DNA of 64,000 nt from Pleurodeles waltl (Eukaryota > Chordata > Amphibia > Caudata > Salamandridae): NCBI RefSeq assembly GCF_031143425.1, contig NC_090451.1, positions 666,686,508 through 666,750,507 on the forward strand. Direction: 5' to 3'. Both the position numbers and the translations under genes were made by a program. Of this stretch, positions 10,701-24,300 are shown in pieces. The notes under the pieces are model-generated. The model was not told the DNA's origin and did no database searches. It saw nothing but the letters and a program-made list of their open reading frames with translations. How positions within the stretch are numbered: position 1 is the first letter of the stretch; every line of letters begins with the position of its first letter.

Positions 10701-13700
10701 TGTGTTGATAACATGGTAAGTAGTAAGAGGTAAGAATGTGGATACTGAAAGGTGAACGCACACTAAGACAGTGAAACCTGCATGAAAACATAGAAACATT
10801 TCTATCGGAGGCACCAAACGTTTTAGGCCACGTTTCAGATCTGTGGATTCGGGAGCTTACTGATGTTATCAGATCAGGATACTAAGTTAACTCCTGTTTT
10901 TTATATTATTTCTTTATTTTATTGCTTTAAAAAACCAAGTAGTACATTGGAAAGACATTAGACAGTGGGCTGTCAAGGAATGGACATTGAGAAAATCTCC
11001 TTGACAATCTTGAATCTCTTGATTGAAGATGGAGATTGGTACTTAAGAAACTAACATCCCACCAAACTATCTCCAACATGAGAAAGGAGAAAGTAGCCAA
11101 ACAAAAATCACAGGTTTAGCATTTCATTTAGGAGATAGAAGGAAATGTCTTAGACAGAATTATCAGGGAAGGAGGTGAAGAAAGCAGAGTAAAATAAGGG
11201 ATTGTATGCATGTGAAATAGCTTTGTGTCATGATTCCAACTCCTACATATAACAGAAACAGGAAGAGAAAGTGTCATCACAGGAAAAGGCTCACCTTCAT
11301 CTTAGGTTTGGGGACCTCGAGTAACATCATGGGAGTAGCCCAACACTTTGGGAATGGCTTGTTCTAAGGGTTTTCTGTGCCCTATTACAGACAGTCACAG
11401 CATTTGTTTGGTAAATGATAACGCACAGGTGACACAGGCTTTGTTCTGCCTTGAATTCCAGATTTCTACCTCCGTATATGTGCAGTGCTCTGGGCAGCTC
11501 AAAAAACACCCCTCTGGATGACTGCAAGCATGGAGATACCAGAGCAGTACAGATCATGAATCCTTGGATGATTTGGGAAATAGATGTTGGTTTAGCTCTG
11601 AGTTAAAATGAGTGAACAAAGACTCTGAGAGTATCAGGGTGAAGATGTCTGAGAAAAGGAGAATGCAGATATGGAGACAGTTTTGTAAGAGGTTCCTCTA
11701 GCTCTTTATTTTGCATTGGCAACATCACTGAAATGTCCGGCTCCCTAATTTTTACTGGAAAAGAGATGTGTTAAATAGAAAGCGACATGAGATTCATTCA
11801 ACAGGTAGTATGTATTTTGTGATTAAATAGACATTATCTTTCTGATTTTTAAATGTTTTCTTCCTAGACAGAAATGTTTTATTATGAGCATCCCTGTCCA
11901 GGACAATGATTAATTTGTGGCCAACTAGGTGCAGGGGGGACAATGTTTCCAGAAGAGCCTACTTCTAGCACAGCCGAAGCAAGACTGCCTGGTCTTGATT
12001 CTATCTCAGCACATATTGTTTGGGGTCAAGGACAACAGGTTTTCAGGTTTATTTTGTCCTTGGGACAAGAAGGCCCAACCCCCTGCAGCACAAACCCTTT
12101 GGCTGCCAATTTACAGTACCACATTATGGAGCAGGGAAGGGAATTGCCTGCATTTGACGTCATATTTTTGTTAATATGTTAATGCTGGTTGAACTTATAT
12201 TTATGGTTCATTAATGCAAAGCCTTTATTATTAGGGCGAGTGCTCTAGATAAATGTTGTGGTGTAAGCTCGGACTATACTACTGGCAGTAGTACCAGTAA
12301 AAAAAATGTGTACACATGTTTGCAAAGTTTAACAATATGAGGCTATGTATAATGCTCACAGAATACTCTCTAATTGGATGCAAGTATTTGCAGAAGCCTG
12401 TAAGCAAAACTGATGATTCTTTGCTTTCAAAAAAATGTTCACAAAAATATGCAACTAGGAAAAACAAATGTTGCTAAACTATTGTGAAATTTTAAGCACC
12501 ATTGCTTTGAAGCATCATTTAGTAAAATATGTTGATGCGTGCCAGTATTTCCTCAAAATCTTTATATTGGAAAGGCAGTGCAGCCAGTTTCAACAAGATT
12601 ATGGGATAGATGAATATAAACAAGCATTGGCAAAGCTGATAGGTCTGTCATTGGTGGTCAGTCTTTTGTTTTTGTCAATGTGTGTCTTGTTTGACAAGGC
12701 TTTTGTAAAAGTTTATTGTTTTGGGAACTGCTGGGCCCTCACCAATGAAACAAACACTAGCAAAAAGCAAAACTATTTTTGGTCTCAAAAAGCACACATT
12801 GCCACAGTAGTTTGTGGCACTGAACAAAACTACTTTGTGTGCTGATATGCTCTTTGTGAAAGAGCAGAATGCGATCATTCACAGTGAAGCCTGTCGATAG
12901 ATGGATAGAGAGAGATAGATTTTAATAAAATCAAAAGGTCTTGGTTAACACCAGACCTAATCAGGGGCCCAATTCTTAAAGAAGGTCACAAAAGTGCACC
13001 CATTGCATGTCTCTGTATTAGTGCGGATTTATGTATTTCATAAATTCACAAGAATTTACAGAAAAAGACAGGAAATCGTACTTCTATAAAATATTTGTAA
13101 ACTGTATTTTAGCATGAGCAAATTTGCTAATGCGATAATCTATTAAGCGCTTATATGTTTACTTTCCCTTTACCCATTTTTCCCAACCCTGGAAGAAGTT
13201 TTACTTCTGACCCTTGTCAGGAGTAAATTTCCAACCTTTCTCAGTATGGGAAATGATTAAAGAAGAGCTGGTGAAAATCCTTAAAACATGGAAGTTAGTA
13301 GTTTTGCACAGACTCAAAAGGGCATTACAACCCTGGAACTATTGCTTACCACAGCCCCAGTATGTAGCTCTGTGGAAAGGTGGCAAAATAAGTTAATTGC
13401 TAGTATCCAAGCCCTACTATAGTATTTGCCCTGGCACAAACAGAGAGGCGATTATCGGAGCTCTTATATAATGTGACACGGCTGCCATAGTTTGTTGCTG
13501 CACTACAGGGCACCAAAGGCACAAGTAAAAAAAAAATTATAGGACAAGTAGATTTATGAAGCAGCATGTCCCATCCACAAGTAGATATTTTAATAAATTC
13601 CACACCCCTGCTATTGTTTTCATCCTTCGTTTTTCTCGTTTCTGTCTGTCTCTTGCTTGATATGGGTCAAAGCCTGAACTAGAAAAATAAATCTATTCCC

Positions 13701-16026
13701 AAAAACAAATCCCATGCCCACCAGCTGCAACCAGAGGCACTAATTAGCAATTGGTCCACAATGTTTTGCGCCCTAGTTGTAACAGATGCTAAGTTTTGGG
13801 TCATTTTAACTTGGAGCTATTGGGTGCATTTGGTTTAGAGTGCATGTCTGTTGGGTGATGGAGAGAATCATCATTGTGCAACAGGTTATTTGGAGTTGTG
13901 AGAACAGTGCAGTAGAAGGGTACTGGTGATCAATCAAAAAACATAGCTTTTATCCACCCAACTACAGAATGGTTGCTGTGCCAGACCAGTCCACTACCCT
14001 GGTTTGCCCTTTGGTGCCCATAGCACTGTCCTTGCTATCACTATTCTTAAGGTCATAAAGACAACATTAGGATAGAAACTTGCAGATCTGCTTAAGGTCT
14101 TCATTTTCCATTCATTAACCTTACCGTTGACCTTTCTAAAGTGTATACTAACTAAGGGTTGAACAAGAAGGAGATTTAGTGATATGATCAGAGGTTAAAG
14201 GTTGTGTGATGTCACTTCTAGTATCCAAGGCTTCTGGTAAATTAACGTCCAGAGGCAGCACTGGAGGTGAATGGAAGAAGGTGAGCAGGTTAGCCAGAAT
14301 CTAGCAGAGTCTCACCTGAAAGAAACCTGCTACACAGACACATTCCCTGGATGAACAAGAAAGCATACACCTTTCAGGCTCTAGTATGACATCTGCACCA
14401 TTCACTTAAATTTTTTTTTTATAGGTTTTGATGTTCAAAATGTAGAGCTATATTAGCACAGGGCACTCTACCCAAGCGTGACGGGCCTGGAGAAATGGAG
14501 GAAGAGCTGACTTTCATCATCTCATCTCAAGCACTCTCGGGGGGGACATTGTCTCCAAAAGCTGAATAGCATCCAAAAACACTGTCTGAGACTCATCCCC
14601 AGACAGACCCTCTGTGAGGTGGGTAATAAATGAGATGGGTTTATGTATGGCAGGTTGCGCTTTATCCCTCGACCAGCTCCTGCGTCACTCTTAAAGATAT
14701 ATTCAGATAAAGATATTCTTCAGCTTACTTGTGGATGTGGAGCCTGACAGCAGTGCGTGGACTCAGAAGACGAACATTGAGCTGTCTAATTTCATCTTTC
14801 CATGTGAACATGATTAGCCTGATAAATATGCATTAGACTCGTTCAGACGTTTGTAGGCTGGGCTTTAAGAGGGGTCTGTCGCTGGGAGCCTGAAACATAT
14901 TTCTGGATTTCGCATAGCCAAACAATGATTTCTACTTTACGTCGTTCTCTTTCCTAATATCTCAGCTCTGGGATCTAGTAGCTTTCTTCAGCACAAGAAC
15001 CCAACGCGAGAATCTCCTTTTGTCAGGCTTGCTACCTATTATTGTGATTATTCTAAAGAAAATCTAAAAGGGCCACCAGCACAACGAATATAAATATAAA
15101 TGACTTACACATGGTAGGTTAGGGGGAATGCCTTCATCGGTGTGGGTTGAGCTGAAAGGTTTTACGCCATAATATGTTCAGCCCAAGCATTCATCATTTT
15201 GCTGAATGGAAACAGTAATGTGAAAAGTGTCAGTCTTTCATGTTTCTCATGTACAAATGGTAATCTCCCAATGAGTGAAGCCATTAAAAAATAGGGTAAC
15301 CCCAGTATCGAGCCATTTGTGTGCAATATTCTACATATATACAATATATAGCTATATATTATTAAGATAATCATTAAGTCCAAAATGATTGTGTGGCAGC
15401 AGCAAGCACCATTGTTTGTGATGACAGAAGTAGGGACACACAGCAGGAGCAGGGCGGATTCACAGTGCCATCTCCAGGACCGTCGGCGGAAGGGTTTCGC
15501 TTTCCCTACACTTTTTTGGAACACAACTCAGCTCTAAAAGTAAAAGTCACACTGCCCTCGCACGCCCATTTATATTTGGAGTTAAACAAGGCAAGTGTGA
15601 GTGGCACTTCCACCCCATAAACACACCTCTGTCGCTACAGCCCTCAAGATCTGCCCCTGCCTGTGCATGGAGGGGGAAGGGCGTCTCAAACATAGTCCAT
15701 CTGCAGTTTATTGGCATCGCGTCAGCATGTGTAGCGCCTCAGGCGCTATAGAAATCACATCATTACTCGATGTAGCTCTGCATGTCACCTGTATACTCGT
15801 GGCAGACGCTGCGCCCTCTCACATGATGAATGAGTCGCCCTCGGAGCATTAACGATATTTTAATGTGCAGCCTCAGAGAACCCCTCTGTCCCCCCACATC
15901 CACGGCAGAGAGGCTTGGCAGTGGGAGGATGTGAAGATTACCAGAGAACATTAGTGGCCCACTTCAAAGTGAATGGACAAAAAGCTCAAATTGCACAGAC
16001 CGCTGTTCTGTCATTACGGGATTTAA
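10701..16026. other. Unrecognised, gene-poor interval
   Basis: No ORF here exceeds about 125 codons and none matches a family I know. There are short poly-T/A runs and scattered AT-rich stretches. The blocks 12,110-12,235 and 14,790-14,960 contain dense homeodomain- and POU-like cores (for example TGATTAGC and ATATGCATTA) and look less repetitive than their surroundings. They may be conserved non-coding elements, which only an alignment could show. At 15,340-15,365 there is a short TATATAGCTATATA-type palindrome. Confidence 0.35.
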
Positions 16027-16137
16027 GGCCACATGTACATAGCTTTTTTTTGGGTCGTAAACGGCTGGATTCGTGACCCAAAAACACATTTTCCTATGTA
16101 CAAGACCCCCTTTTACAATTCAGTAACCTATTACCAA
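16027..16137. mobile_element. Partial or short copy of the GGCCACATGTAC MITE family
   Basis: It begins GGCCACATGTACATAGC, the same terminal sequence as the larger element starting at 16,143. The stretch is itself partly palindromic: TGTACATAG near 16,033 pairs with CTATGTACA near 16,095. It is probably a short related insertion or a fragment. Confidence 0.45.
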
Positions 16138-16142
16138 ATCAA

Positions 16143-17364
16143 GGGCCACATGTACAAAGATCCGGTATTGCAACTCGGAAACTGCAAGTCTTAGCGACTT
16201 GCAATTTGCTAGTCGCAAAACATGATGTACAACAGTGTACTTTACGCTGTTTGCGATTCCCAATGGGGTTGCAAATGACCTACCTCATGAATATTCATGA
16301 CGTAGGTCGCAATTTGCGTCCCTATTGGGAATGGCGGCCTTCACAGGGACGGTGGCCTGCTGGAGACTGCAGACCACCATGTCTGTGACTGCTTTTAAAT
16401 AAAGCAGTTTTTTTTTTAAATGCAGCCCATTTTCCTTAAAGGAAAACAAGATGCATTTCAAAATCAAAAATGAAAAGTTTTCTTTTCATTTTTTCAGAGC
16501 AGGCGGTGGTCCGTGAGACCACTGCCTGCTCTGAAAAAGTATTTTCGCTGCCACTCGCAAAGGGGAAGGCGTCCCATAGGGACCCCTTTCCGTTTGCAAA
16601 TGGGTTAGCACCAGTTTGAAACTAGTGCTAACTGTGATTGTTTTGTGACCGCATTCACGGTCACAAAACAATCCTACATCGCACTGCGACTCGCAATTAG
16701 GAAGGGAACGCCCCTTCCTAATTGCGACTCGCAAACTTATTTTTTCCTGTCGCAAACAGTCAGATTCTGCAAATCGGGCCGTTTGTAACAGGAAAAATAG
16801 TACCTACATGTGCCCCCAAATGGGTTAGCGAATCGCTATTAGGAAGGAGTGTGTTAAGGGCGTCCCTTCCTAATAGAAACTCGCAGTCCTATGTTTTAAT
16901 GTTTAGCAACTGGAATGCGGTCGCAAAACATTTGCTTTTTAACACCAGTTTTAACTTAGCGCTAATGCATTTGCAAACGAGAAGGGATCTCCAAGGAACC
17001 CCTTCCCTTTTGAGAATGCATGTGAAAACATTTCTTAAGAACAGGCAGTGGTCCCACGGCCCACTGCCTACTCTTAAGAAATGAAGCTCAAATCTCATTT
17101 TCCTTTAAGGAAAATGGGCAGGGTTAAAAAAGATTGCTTTATTTAAAAGCTTATCACAGACCTGGCTGTATGCTGACCCCAGCAGGCCATCATCCCTGTC
17201 CCTGTGATTTTTGCAATTTCCAGTGGGTCGCAAATTGCGACCTACCGCATGAATATTTATGAGGTAGGCCTATTTGTGAACCACTGAGAATCGCAAAATA
17301 AGCTATTGGAGTTACGTACATTTGGAATTGTGATTTCCTAATTGCGATATACGTATATGTGGCC
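16143..17364. mobile_element. Palindrome-rich MITE (about 1.2 kb)
   Basis: The left end GGGCCACATGTAC and the right end GTATATGTGGCC form terminal inverted repeats. The two halves mirror each other. Blocks such as ACCTACCTCATGAATATTCATGA (16,279 on) recur inverted near 17,240-17,270, and TCCTTAAAGGAAAA (16,432) recurs near 17,100. Internal perfect stems include 16,497-16,534 (GCAGGCGGTGGTC/GACCACTGCCTGC) and 16,683-16,733 centred on AGGAAGGGAACGCC. No transposase ORF is present, so it would be non-autonomous. No clear target duplication could be read. Confidence 0.6.
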
Positions 17365-18394
17365 ATTAGCCCCTCATTATTAACGAGAAGTGAGTCACCA
17401 CTAATTTAAATAGCCACCATTCAGCGCTGAAGTGTTCAATACTATTATTAGCTCTAATTGGCCAGTTCCAAAGCACACCGGAAACTATGTGATCCTCTAT
17501 GGGCTGCAGAGAAAGGAGTTGGGTGTGAAAGTGAAGGTGAATGTTTGGTCAGAATTAGAGCGCTTGAGAGCTTAAATAAATTGACAGTCAATTAGCCGTC
17601 TGTGGTTATTTTGTAATTTTAGATAATTTTAATAAACCAAACTTAGCATTGTGAAATAGTGAATCATTTAAATGAAAACGCAATTCAAGAAATATTGCTT
17701 TAAAATCAGGGTGGCAAGAGAGTTGAGACATTTAGGGCTGATTTGGAAGAGGGTTTGTAGCGGATTGGGTCAGAAGCTTAGACATCAGTAAAAACTTTGA
17801 ACTGATATGAGGTGTACATTTTCAGAGGTAGTAAGTGAAACCCTAATCAAATTAGGGTTTGATGGATAGTTGTTGGGAGGTCATTGCTGGTCAGATGTAA
17901 CTTTTTTCCCAAAATGTAAGAGTGAGGGGCACATCTTTTTGAATTACAGGTTGATCGATAGAATGATCAATGAAAATGTCTGTTGAGTGCCCTTCTGTTT
18001 TGCCCAAAAAAATTGCAACTACTCCCGGAAGCTGGGGTGAAACCATGCGCAGATTATGAATCACAATAGATATCTCTTTTAGACTGTCACAGCTGAGAGG
18101 AAATCCCACAAAGACGAAAAAAATGTCCTTGGGGAATCTTTTCGGTCTTTGCTTGAATATGAAGAATCTATTGATGAGACAAGCAAGGCAGCAAACTCCT
18201 CCTTACATCGGGAAGTAGAGAAGGGCTGAGCAGATCTAGAACAGAGGCATGAAGATTAACAAAGAAAATGACCCAACCTGCATGAAGAAAAAAACAGGTA
18301 CAAAAAATGAATAGCAAGATACCTTGATAAGCCTCCAATGGACTGACCACCAATTGAGAAAAAGCATTTCATAAGACTCTACTATCCTTTCTTG
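17365..18394. other. Unrecognised interval between MITE and LINE
   Basis: No supported gene. A 72-codon minus-strand ORF at 17,891-18,109 faintly recalls a retroelement protease region (IDHSI..PVIQKDVPLT). The match is too weak to call. Confidence 0.3.
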
Positions 18395-19590
18395 GAAAAC
18401 CATGGGTCCATTGTTATGTGGATTTGTAGAGGCGGCCATTTACCAGTGTGGGTATTCAGGTGCTGAGCAGAGCAGGCCAGAGAAGGGGAGGAGGAGGAGA
18501 TCATGTCTCTTTCGTCTGGAAGTGCCTGTCTTGAGGTTCCTTTGGAAGTCCAAGAGGGAGGGGAAGGTTCTGAGGAGTTGTGGGAGGTCATTCTAGGTCT
18601 TGGCTGTGTCTTCCACTTCTGGCCTTCTTGATGCGAGGGAGGTGTGCTCTTGCCTAGGATGCACATCAATAGGGTCTGGTGAGATAGTAGAAGCTGAGGC
18701 GGTGGTTGGGCTGGTATTGTGGAGAGCTTTGTAGGCATGGGAGAGTAACTTTAACCAACATCTTTCCTGGACTGGGAGTCAGTGGAAATTGTTGAGGAGT
18801 AAAGAGATGTGGCTATTTCACAGCATAGTCTGGCAGCGACGTTCTGGGTGGTTTGGAGCTAGCATAGAACATGTGCTGGGTTTCTGAAGTAGAGGGTGTT
18901 TCCATAGTCAAGTCTACCTATGATAAGAGACTGTTTGTCTGGTGTTAAGTGGGATCCACTTGAATCTTGTGCAGCATTCGCAGGATGTGGAAGCATGATG
19001 AGGTAACAGCTTTGATTTGTCTGCTCCTGGAGAGGTTGGTGTCTAGGATAATCTCAAGGTTCTTGGCATGGTCTGTAGGGGTGGGTTGTCAAGTTCAGAG
19101 TGCCACTAAGAGGCATCTCAGCGGGAGTGGCTGTTGCTGAAGAAATGGAATTCCATGTTTCGTCTGTGTTGAGCTGGAGGTAGTTGCTTTTCATCCAAGC
19201 AGCAATGTTGCTCATGCAGTTGGCAAAGTTTGTTTTGGCGGTGCTGGTTGAGTCGGTAAACGAGAGGATGAGCTGTGTGTTATCAGCATAGGATACTGTG
19301 TTGATGCTATGGGCTCTGACGATGTCCACGAAGGGTGTCATGTAGACGTCTAAGAGTGCTGGGCTAAGTGATGATCCTTGAAGGACTTCATAGATTGGTT
19401 TCTTGGGTTCAGAGGTGTAGGGGGGAAGTCTGACTCGTTGAGATCTGTCCGTGACGAAGGAGGATAACCACTTGAGGGCTGGTGCGCAGATACCCAAGTG
19501 CTGAAGCATTTGGATGAGTGAGTTGTGTGGGACCATATCAAAAGCTGTAGAAATGTCAATGAGGATGAGTCTATTCTAATTTGAAGAAGT
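18395..19590 (-). mobile_element. CR1/L2-like LINE copy B, truncated
   Basis: This minus-strand copy belongs to the same broad family as the LINE at 3,104. Read from 19,590 downward it gives the palm, catalytic and thumb regions, then the C-terminal domain. The 3' part at 18,395-18,740 encodes a WNDLPRTL-like tail. Both ends are missing parts. The upstream end meets a decayed gypsy fragment. Confidence 0.7.
19054..19570 (-). pseudogene. LINE reverse transcriptase fragment
   Basis: A 160-codon open stretch starts MVPHNSLIQMLQHLGICAPA and contains RVRLPP, the VLQGSSLSPALLDVYMTPF block (the usual GVPQGSxLSP region) and the catalytic box at 19,279-19,290, read as YADN rather than YADD. LQLNTDET (usual LKLNxDKTE) follows. 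The upstream fingers domain is absent and the downstream part is frameshifted, so this is a dead copy. Confidence 0.75.
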
Positions 19591-19699
19591 CCACCGTTGA
19601 CGCCCTGCTTGTTATGCAGAATTCTGAAGCCCCACCAACTCTGCTTGCTTACTGTGCCTCCTGCCCTTTGCTAAAACCCTTCAGAAGTGCTAGTGCAGA

Positions 19700-21366
19700 G
19701 TGGGAAAGAAACTTGATGACTTTACAGTGAGAAACATCCTCTTCTCCCACAAGATGTCATTAGCTGAGTTGTTGGTGCCAATCAAGGTACAGATGTGACA
19801 GTATTCCCTCCTCCTTAAACTCAGAGTGTATGCAGATGTTCTCTGAAATAGTGACAAATGAACACAGGGACTTGAATAGGAGAGACACCTCCCCAAGAAT
19901 ATTCACTTGAAGGATAACCTCTCCAGTGGCTCAGAAACTGAAGTTGACCTTGAAACTTTCAGGAGTCACATATGCCAGAACCTCATATTCAGGTTGCCAT
20001 TATACTGTAACTGGTAGAGTTTCAGCTGGAGGACCATGATAAGGATCAGAACATATGGTTTCCATTGATAAGAAAGCAAAATTGAATGCTTCTTCCAGGT
20101 ACGTGGTGAGGTTCAAGCAAATAGCTTCCACATTGATCACAAGTCTATGAAAAAATTGAGGTTGACATTTCACTGGCAATGTATGAAGTGGTAGAAAATA
20201 AGAAGACAGCCAAATGTTTTCTGTGGCGAAACAGAACGAAACTTTGATTTATCAGCATTTTTCCTCATCATTGCTTTAGAATGATGTAAACTTTGTGAAA
20301 CAAGCTGTCTGTGTCTTCTCAGTTAATTGAGGTATAAGTTGTTGTAGGATTCAGGGAATCAACTACATGATAGGATGGGGAAACCCACATGGATAAAAAT
20401 TCTGCACGTGAAAGAATGGTAGACCTTTAATAGAATTTTTCATCACTGATAAATAAGCAGTAAAGTAATCTTAAGTCGAATTGCAATATCATTTCAGTTA
20501 TTGATCCAAAACTTGATTAGCTCATTCTGTTTGCCCATAAGATTGTTGCCGGTAACCAGAAGACCAAACCTGTTCTTCTCCAAATGTCTTGCATAAAGTC
20601 TTCCAAAAAAGGATAGATATTGAGTACCTGTATCTGAGATGACAGAATATGGCAAGCCATGAATGAAGAAAAATATCAATCAAGAAACATTGAGTCACTT
20701 CGTCTGCCACTGTTACTTTCAACATAGAGAAAACAAATCCATCGTTGAAAAGGTGTCTACAGTTATAAGCATCACCCAATTTCCTTCAGAGAGTGGAAGG
20801 TATGTTATTAAAATCTGTACAAATTGTATGACAGGGGTTATGAGGAACTGGGAAAGATTGGAAAGTGTCAAAAGGTTTAGAGGACAAATATTTATATTGA
20901 TCATAAATAAACTGGACAAGTATTAACATATCCCTGGGCATCTGCATGACTAAATTTAGGTTCATTTTAGCTCCTCTTTGGCTGGAAATGGTTGAAACAT
21001 GACATCTTCAAAGCATCCGCTTGTAAATTTTTAGTGGAAGGAAAATAAAGCTTGGTAACTAAACTGCAGCTTATTTAATCTAATAAAGGGGTTCTCTGTT
21101 GAATATCTTTCAACTTCTTCAGATCCATATCTTTTTGTGTAGTTGTAACCTTTTCAAGAAAGGACTGAAATTTTCTAATAACACGTTGTTAATGAATTAC
21201 TGACTGATCTTAAGAGAGAGCAGATTCTGGATAAGAACAGGACAAGGAATCCGCCCAATACATTTTTTGAACCAGGAATACAGGTGATGATAAAATCATA
21301 CTGTGCAAAGAAAAATACCCCTAATGCCTGACAAGGTTTTTTGCAGATTTTTGTTGTAAATTGCAA
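19700..21366 (-). pseudogene. Decayed Ty3/gypsy pol remnant: RNase H end, integrase, chromodomain-like tail
   Basis: Read on the minus strand, 21,366-21,175 encodes the RNase H C-terminus (FFFAQYDFIITCIPGSKN). 20,919-20,719 gives the integrase start (LPLSEGNWVMLITVDTFS). 20,680-20,520 gives FIHGLPYSVISDTGTQYLS and, in another frame, FWKTLCKTFGEEQVWSSGYR and QSYGQTE. These carry the second acidic catalytic residue and the final Glu of the D,D35E site. 20,235-19,920 encodes IWLSSYFLPL, DPYHGPPAETLPV and PEYEVLAY, matching the GPY/F-chromodomain tail of chromovirus-type elements. Several stops and frameshifts separate these pieces. No LTR was identified. The family differs from the Gmr1-like array at 44,358, because integrase here lies downstream of RNase H. 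Confidence 0.7.
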
Positions 21367-24300
21367 TCATCAGTTTGAATTTTAATGTGGCACCTTCCAG
21401 CTCACCAAAAATTCCCCCACTTAATCCAGGCTGGTGGAGACACTGCACCCATAAGGCTTGCCTTCCTTTTGCTTGCTTCCGTCTCTTAGTGCCAGCAGAA
21501 CTTGGAATTTCAATCTCCTGTGTGCCTCTCAATCTGAGTTCTTGATCTGAAATGCTGATTTGGTGGCTTGCCACTGCGCAGTCTGCCAACATCGCCAGAT
21601 TTGATGTTGGCAGTCCCACAACTGCTGGAGGAGCCAGGATTACACAGAGCACTCAATATATTATGGACCACATAACCAGGAATGGATAAAACGTTCTATG
21701 GAAAAAAGTCATGAGAACAAAGAGATCTAGAATTGTTGTTTCTGCCATTATGTGATATTGTGTGCCTCTCCACGTTTCCGACTATTTTTGTACCCCTGCC
21801 CCTTAATTCTTTCTTGACACTATTTTGAACTTATCCTATAGACATGTTTTATGGGCCGGGCTTTCACTCCTGTAAGTACTGAAAACTTAAAAACGGCCCT
21901 ATAGCTAATAAAACATATATACTAAACGTATTTGCTAATTTGCCAATATAGTAGTACCCCATGAATTTATCGCTGACCGGAGGAGGAGTCTGTATTGTAT
22001 ATATTGGTCAAGTGGATATAGTCGACTCAACCCGTTTATAGTTGCAGTTGGAACATCTAACTGATGACTGAAATCCTTCATATTTCTTTTATAAATCAAT
22101 TGCATACTTAAATATATTGCACTAGAGAATATTTCAGTCCGTGCTTGCCCATACTTATAAACTTCCTAGAAATCTACATGAGAGGATATCTTCCTCAAGA
22201 AATCAACAACATATCCCACCAAGTAAAGGAGGTGTTTACAAGCACAATAAGGAGAATATACATAATGACCATGGTAAGACAGACTCATGTGTTACTACTC
22301 CCAACGTGTTTCCAAGAAATTTATAGCCACACTTCTTTGGGGGCAGTGGAACTCTCCCTTTACGGCAAAGCAAAAAGCTCCTCCAAACTTTAAACCACTG
22401 TTCGAGTAAATATCGTGCCAGTTACTCCACCATGCATGGTAACCCTCCTTGATCAGTAGAAATAACAATGGATGGTTGATAGAAATGTTATTATTGATAA
22501 TTGTAATGAAGATCCAAACTGTAACAACAGACCCAGATGTTGCTGGTTGAAAGTTTGATCTTGTGAGCGAGTCACCGACAAATGAGCACCACGAATATCA
22601 TGAGACACGCATGTGTTCCAACATATTACGGGAGAAAGTGAGTCAATCATCTCATAACGATTTACCCTCCAGACTATAGACTTCCTCCTCACTCATTGTG
22701 GATGTTACTCTCATGGATGTTGCAGTCATGGTTAGCAAGTTGCCCCGGGCTCAGGTAACTAAAAGATGGCCAATGTCACCCTTGGAAAAAAAGAATGAAA
22801 CGGAGGCAAAAGGTTTAACTTCTGGCTTAATTCTATCAACCACTCACTTGATTTCATATTCTTTGAAAACCAATCCTGTTATATCTGACGTGATGTAGGC
22901 ATTACAAAGAATTCACTGTTCGATATTTGCCTACTTGAAAAATTGTTACTGGGCTCACACCATACTTCTTAAATTACCAAAATACTAAATGGTGAAGCTT
23001 ACTGGTAACGTTGAAATACAATCTAATCCCAATAAAGGAATGTTGAATCTGCAGTTGGTGCCTTGCATTCTCTCTAGAAGACCATTCAGATAACAGAAAC
23101 ACAAACTCACAACAAGAAGGATGAAGGTGAATATCTAAAAGCGGTCTTCCCACGCTCAATGATGAGACCAAGTGATGGAATTACAGAGCCATTTGCATTA
23201 ACACCTAGGAAAATGTTATCTAATTCACTGGTGCCACTTAAGAAGGGTCCAAAGCTATCTGTACACAGTGGCTATTAAATCAAAAAATTATGGATGGATA
23301 AAAACCTTACAGTACCCAAGATTGAATGTGAAGTGCTATGTCACTGATGCGGTTATTTAAGGAGCAACTAAATGGCACTGAAGAAGCCTTATACTCCACT
23401 GAGAAGAAGAAAATATATTCAATATTTGGGCACAAAAAGAAGCTCTTTAGGAATGAATTAATACTAGGATTGGAAAAATAGGTGGATTGCTAGAAAAGAG
23501 ATTTAAAAAGTGATATCTGAAAAGGAGTACAAGATAGAAGGCAAGCCCAGTTTTGGAATTAAAAGATCTCTGCCACGCCACCATTGAAGGAATTCAAAAT
23601 CAACCCTCTCTCATCCCACCAATCCCCCAACCGCTTTGCCTACAACATTGAATATGTTAGCTAATTTGTTTGGCATGACTAATACTGAAGTCCCTGAGCT
23701 CCATGGAGAGAACTTTAATCTGTTTCAACCAGCCCCTCTAAAGAAAGAGCTCAGATTTGGAGGACTTAATGGAATTAATTGATTCATTCCCCAACTCTGC
23801 AGTACACTACCATGGGAGATCTTGTATGCACTGCCTCGTTTGAGGCTCCTTAACGCAAATGACATCCAGCTCGTGAGCTTTATGATTTATAACAAAAACA
23901 CTAGTTGTATATTCACCCTTGTGGAGTTTACAACCAGCAATGCATACAGACCAGTTATGGACAATGTTTATGAACTAGGTATACTGGAAATACGAATTTC
24001 ACAACAGCACCGCACCCCGCATTGTTTCCAGGCCAAACTGCTGAAATGTACCAGGAGAAAACTGCCCAAATAACAGGCGATACGTTTTTTAGTACAAAAA
24101 CAAGAAGTCAAAATCTACAGCTATGCCCTATTTTAAGAGTAATTGTAAGAGTTTACATATTCAGTGACTACCCTGAAAGTCCGATCATAGAGACTGAAAA
24201 GTTGTAATGGGTGCAATTTATTGCACTTGACAAATTCCAGTCCCTCCAGTGTCAGAGTTTATCAAGTGCAATAAACACCGCACCAACCTCCGGGGCATTT

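Noticed and set aside
17891..18109. Possible retroelement protease fragment on the minus strand
   Set aside because: Only a vague resemblance. The DSG/DTG active site is not visible, and its position after the integrase of the nearby gypsy remnant does not fit.
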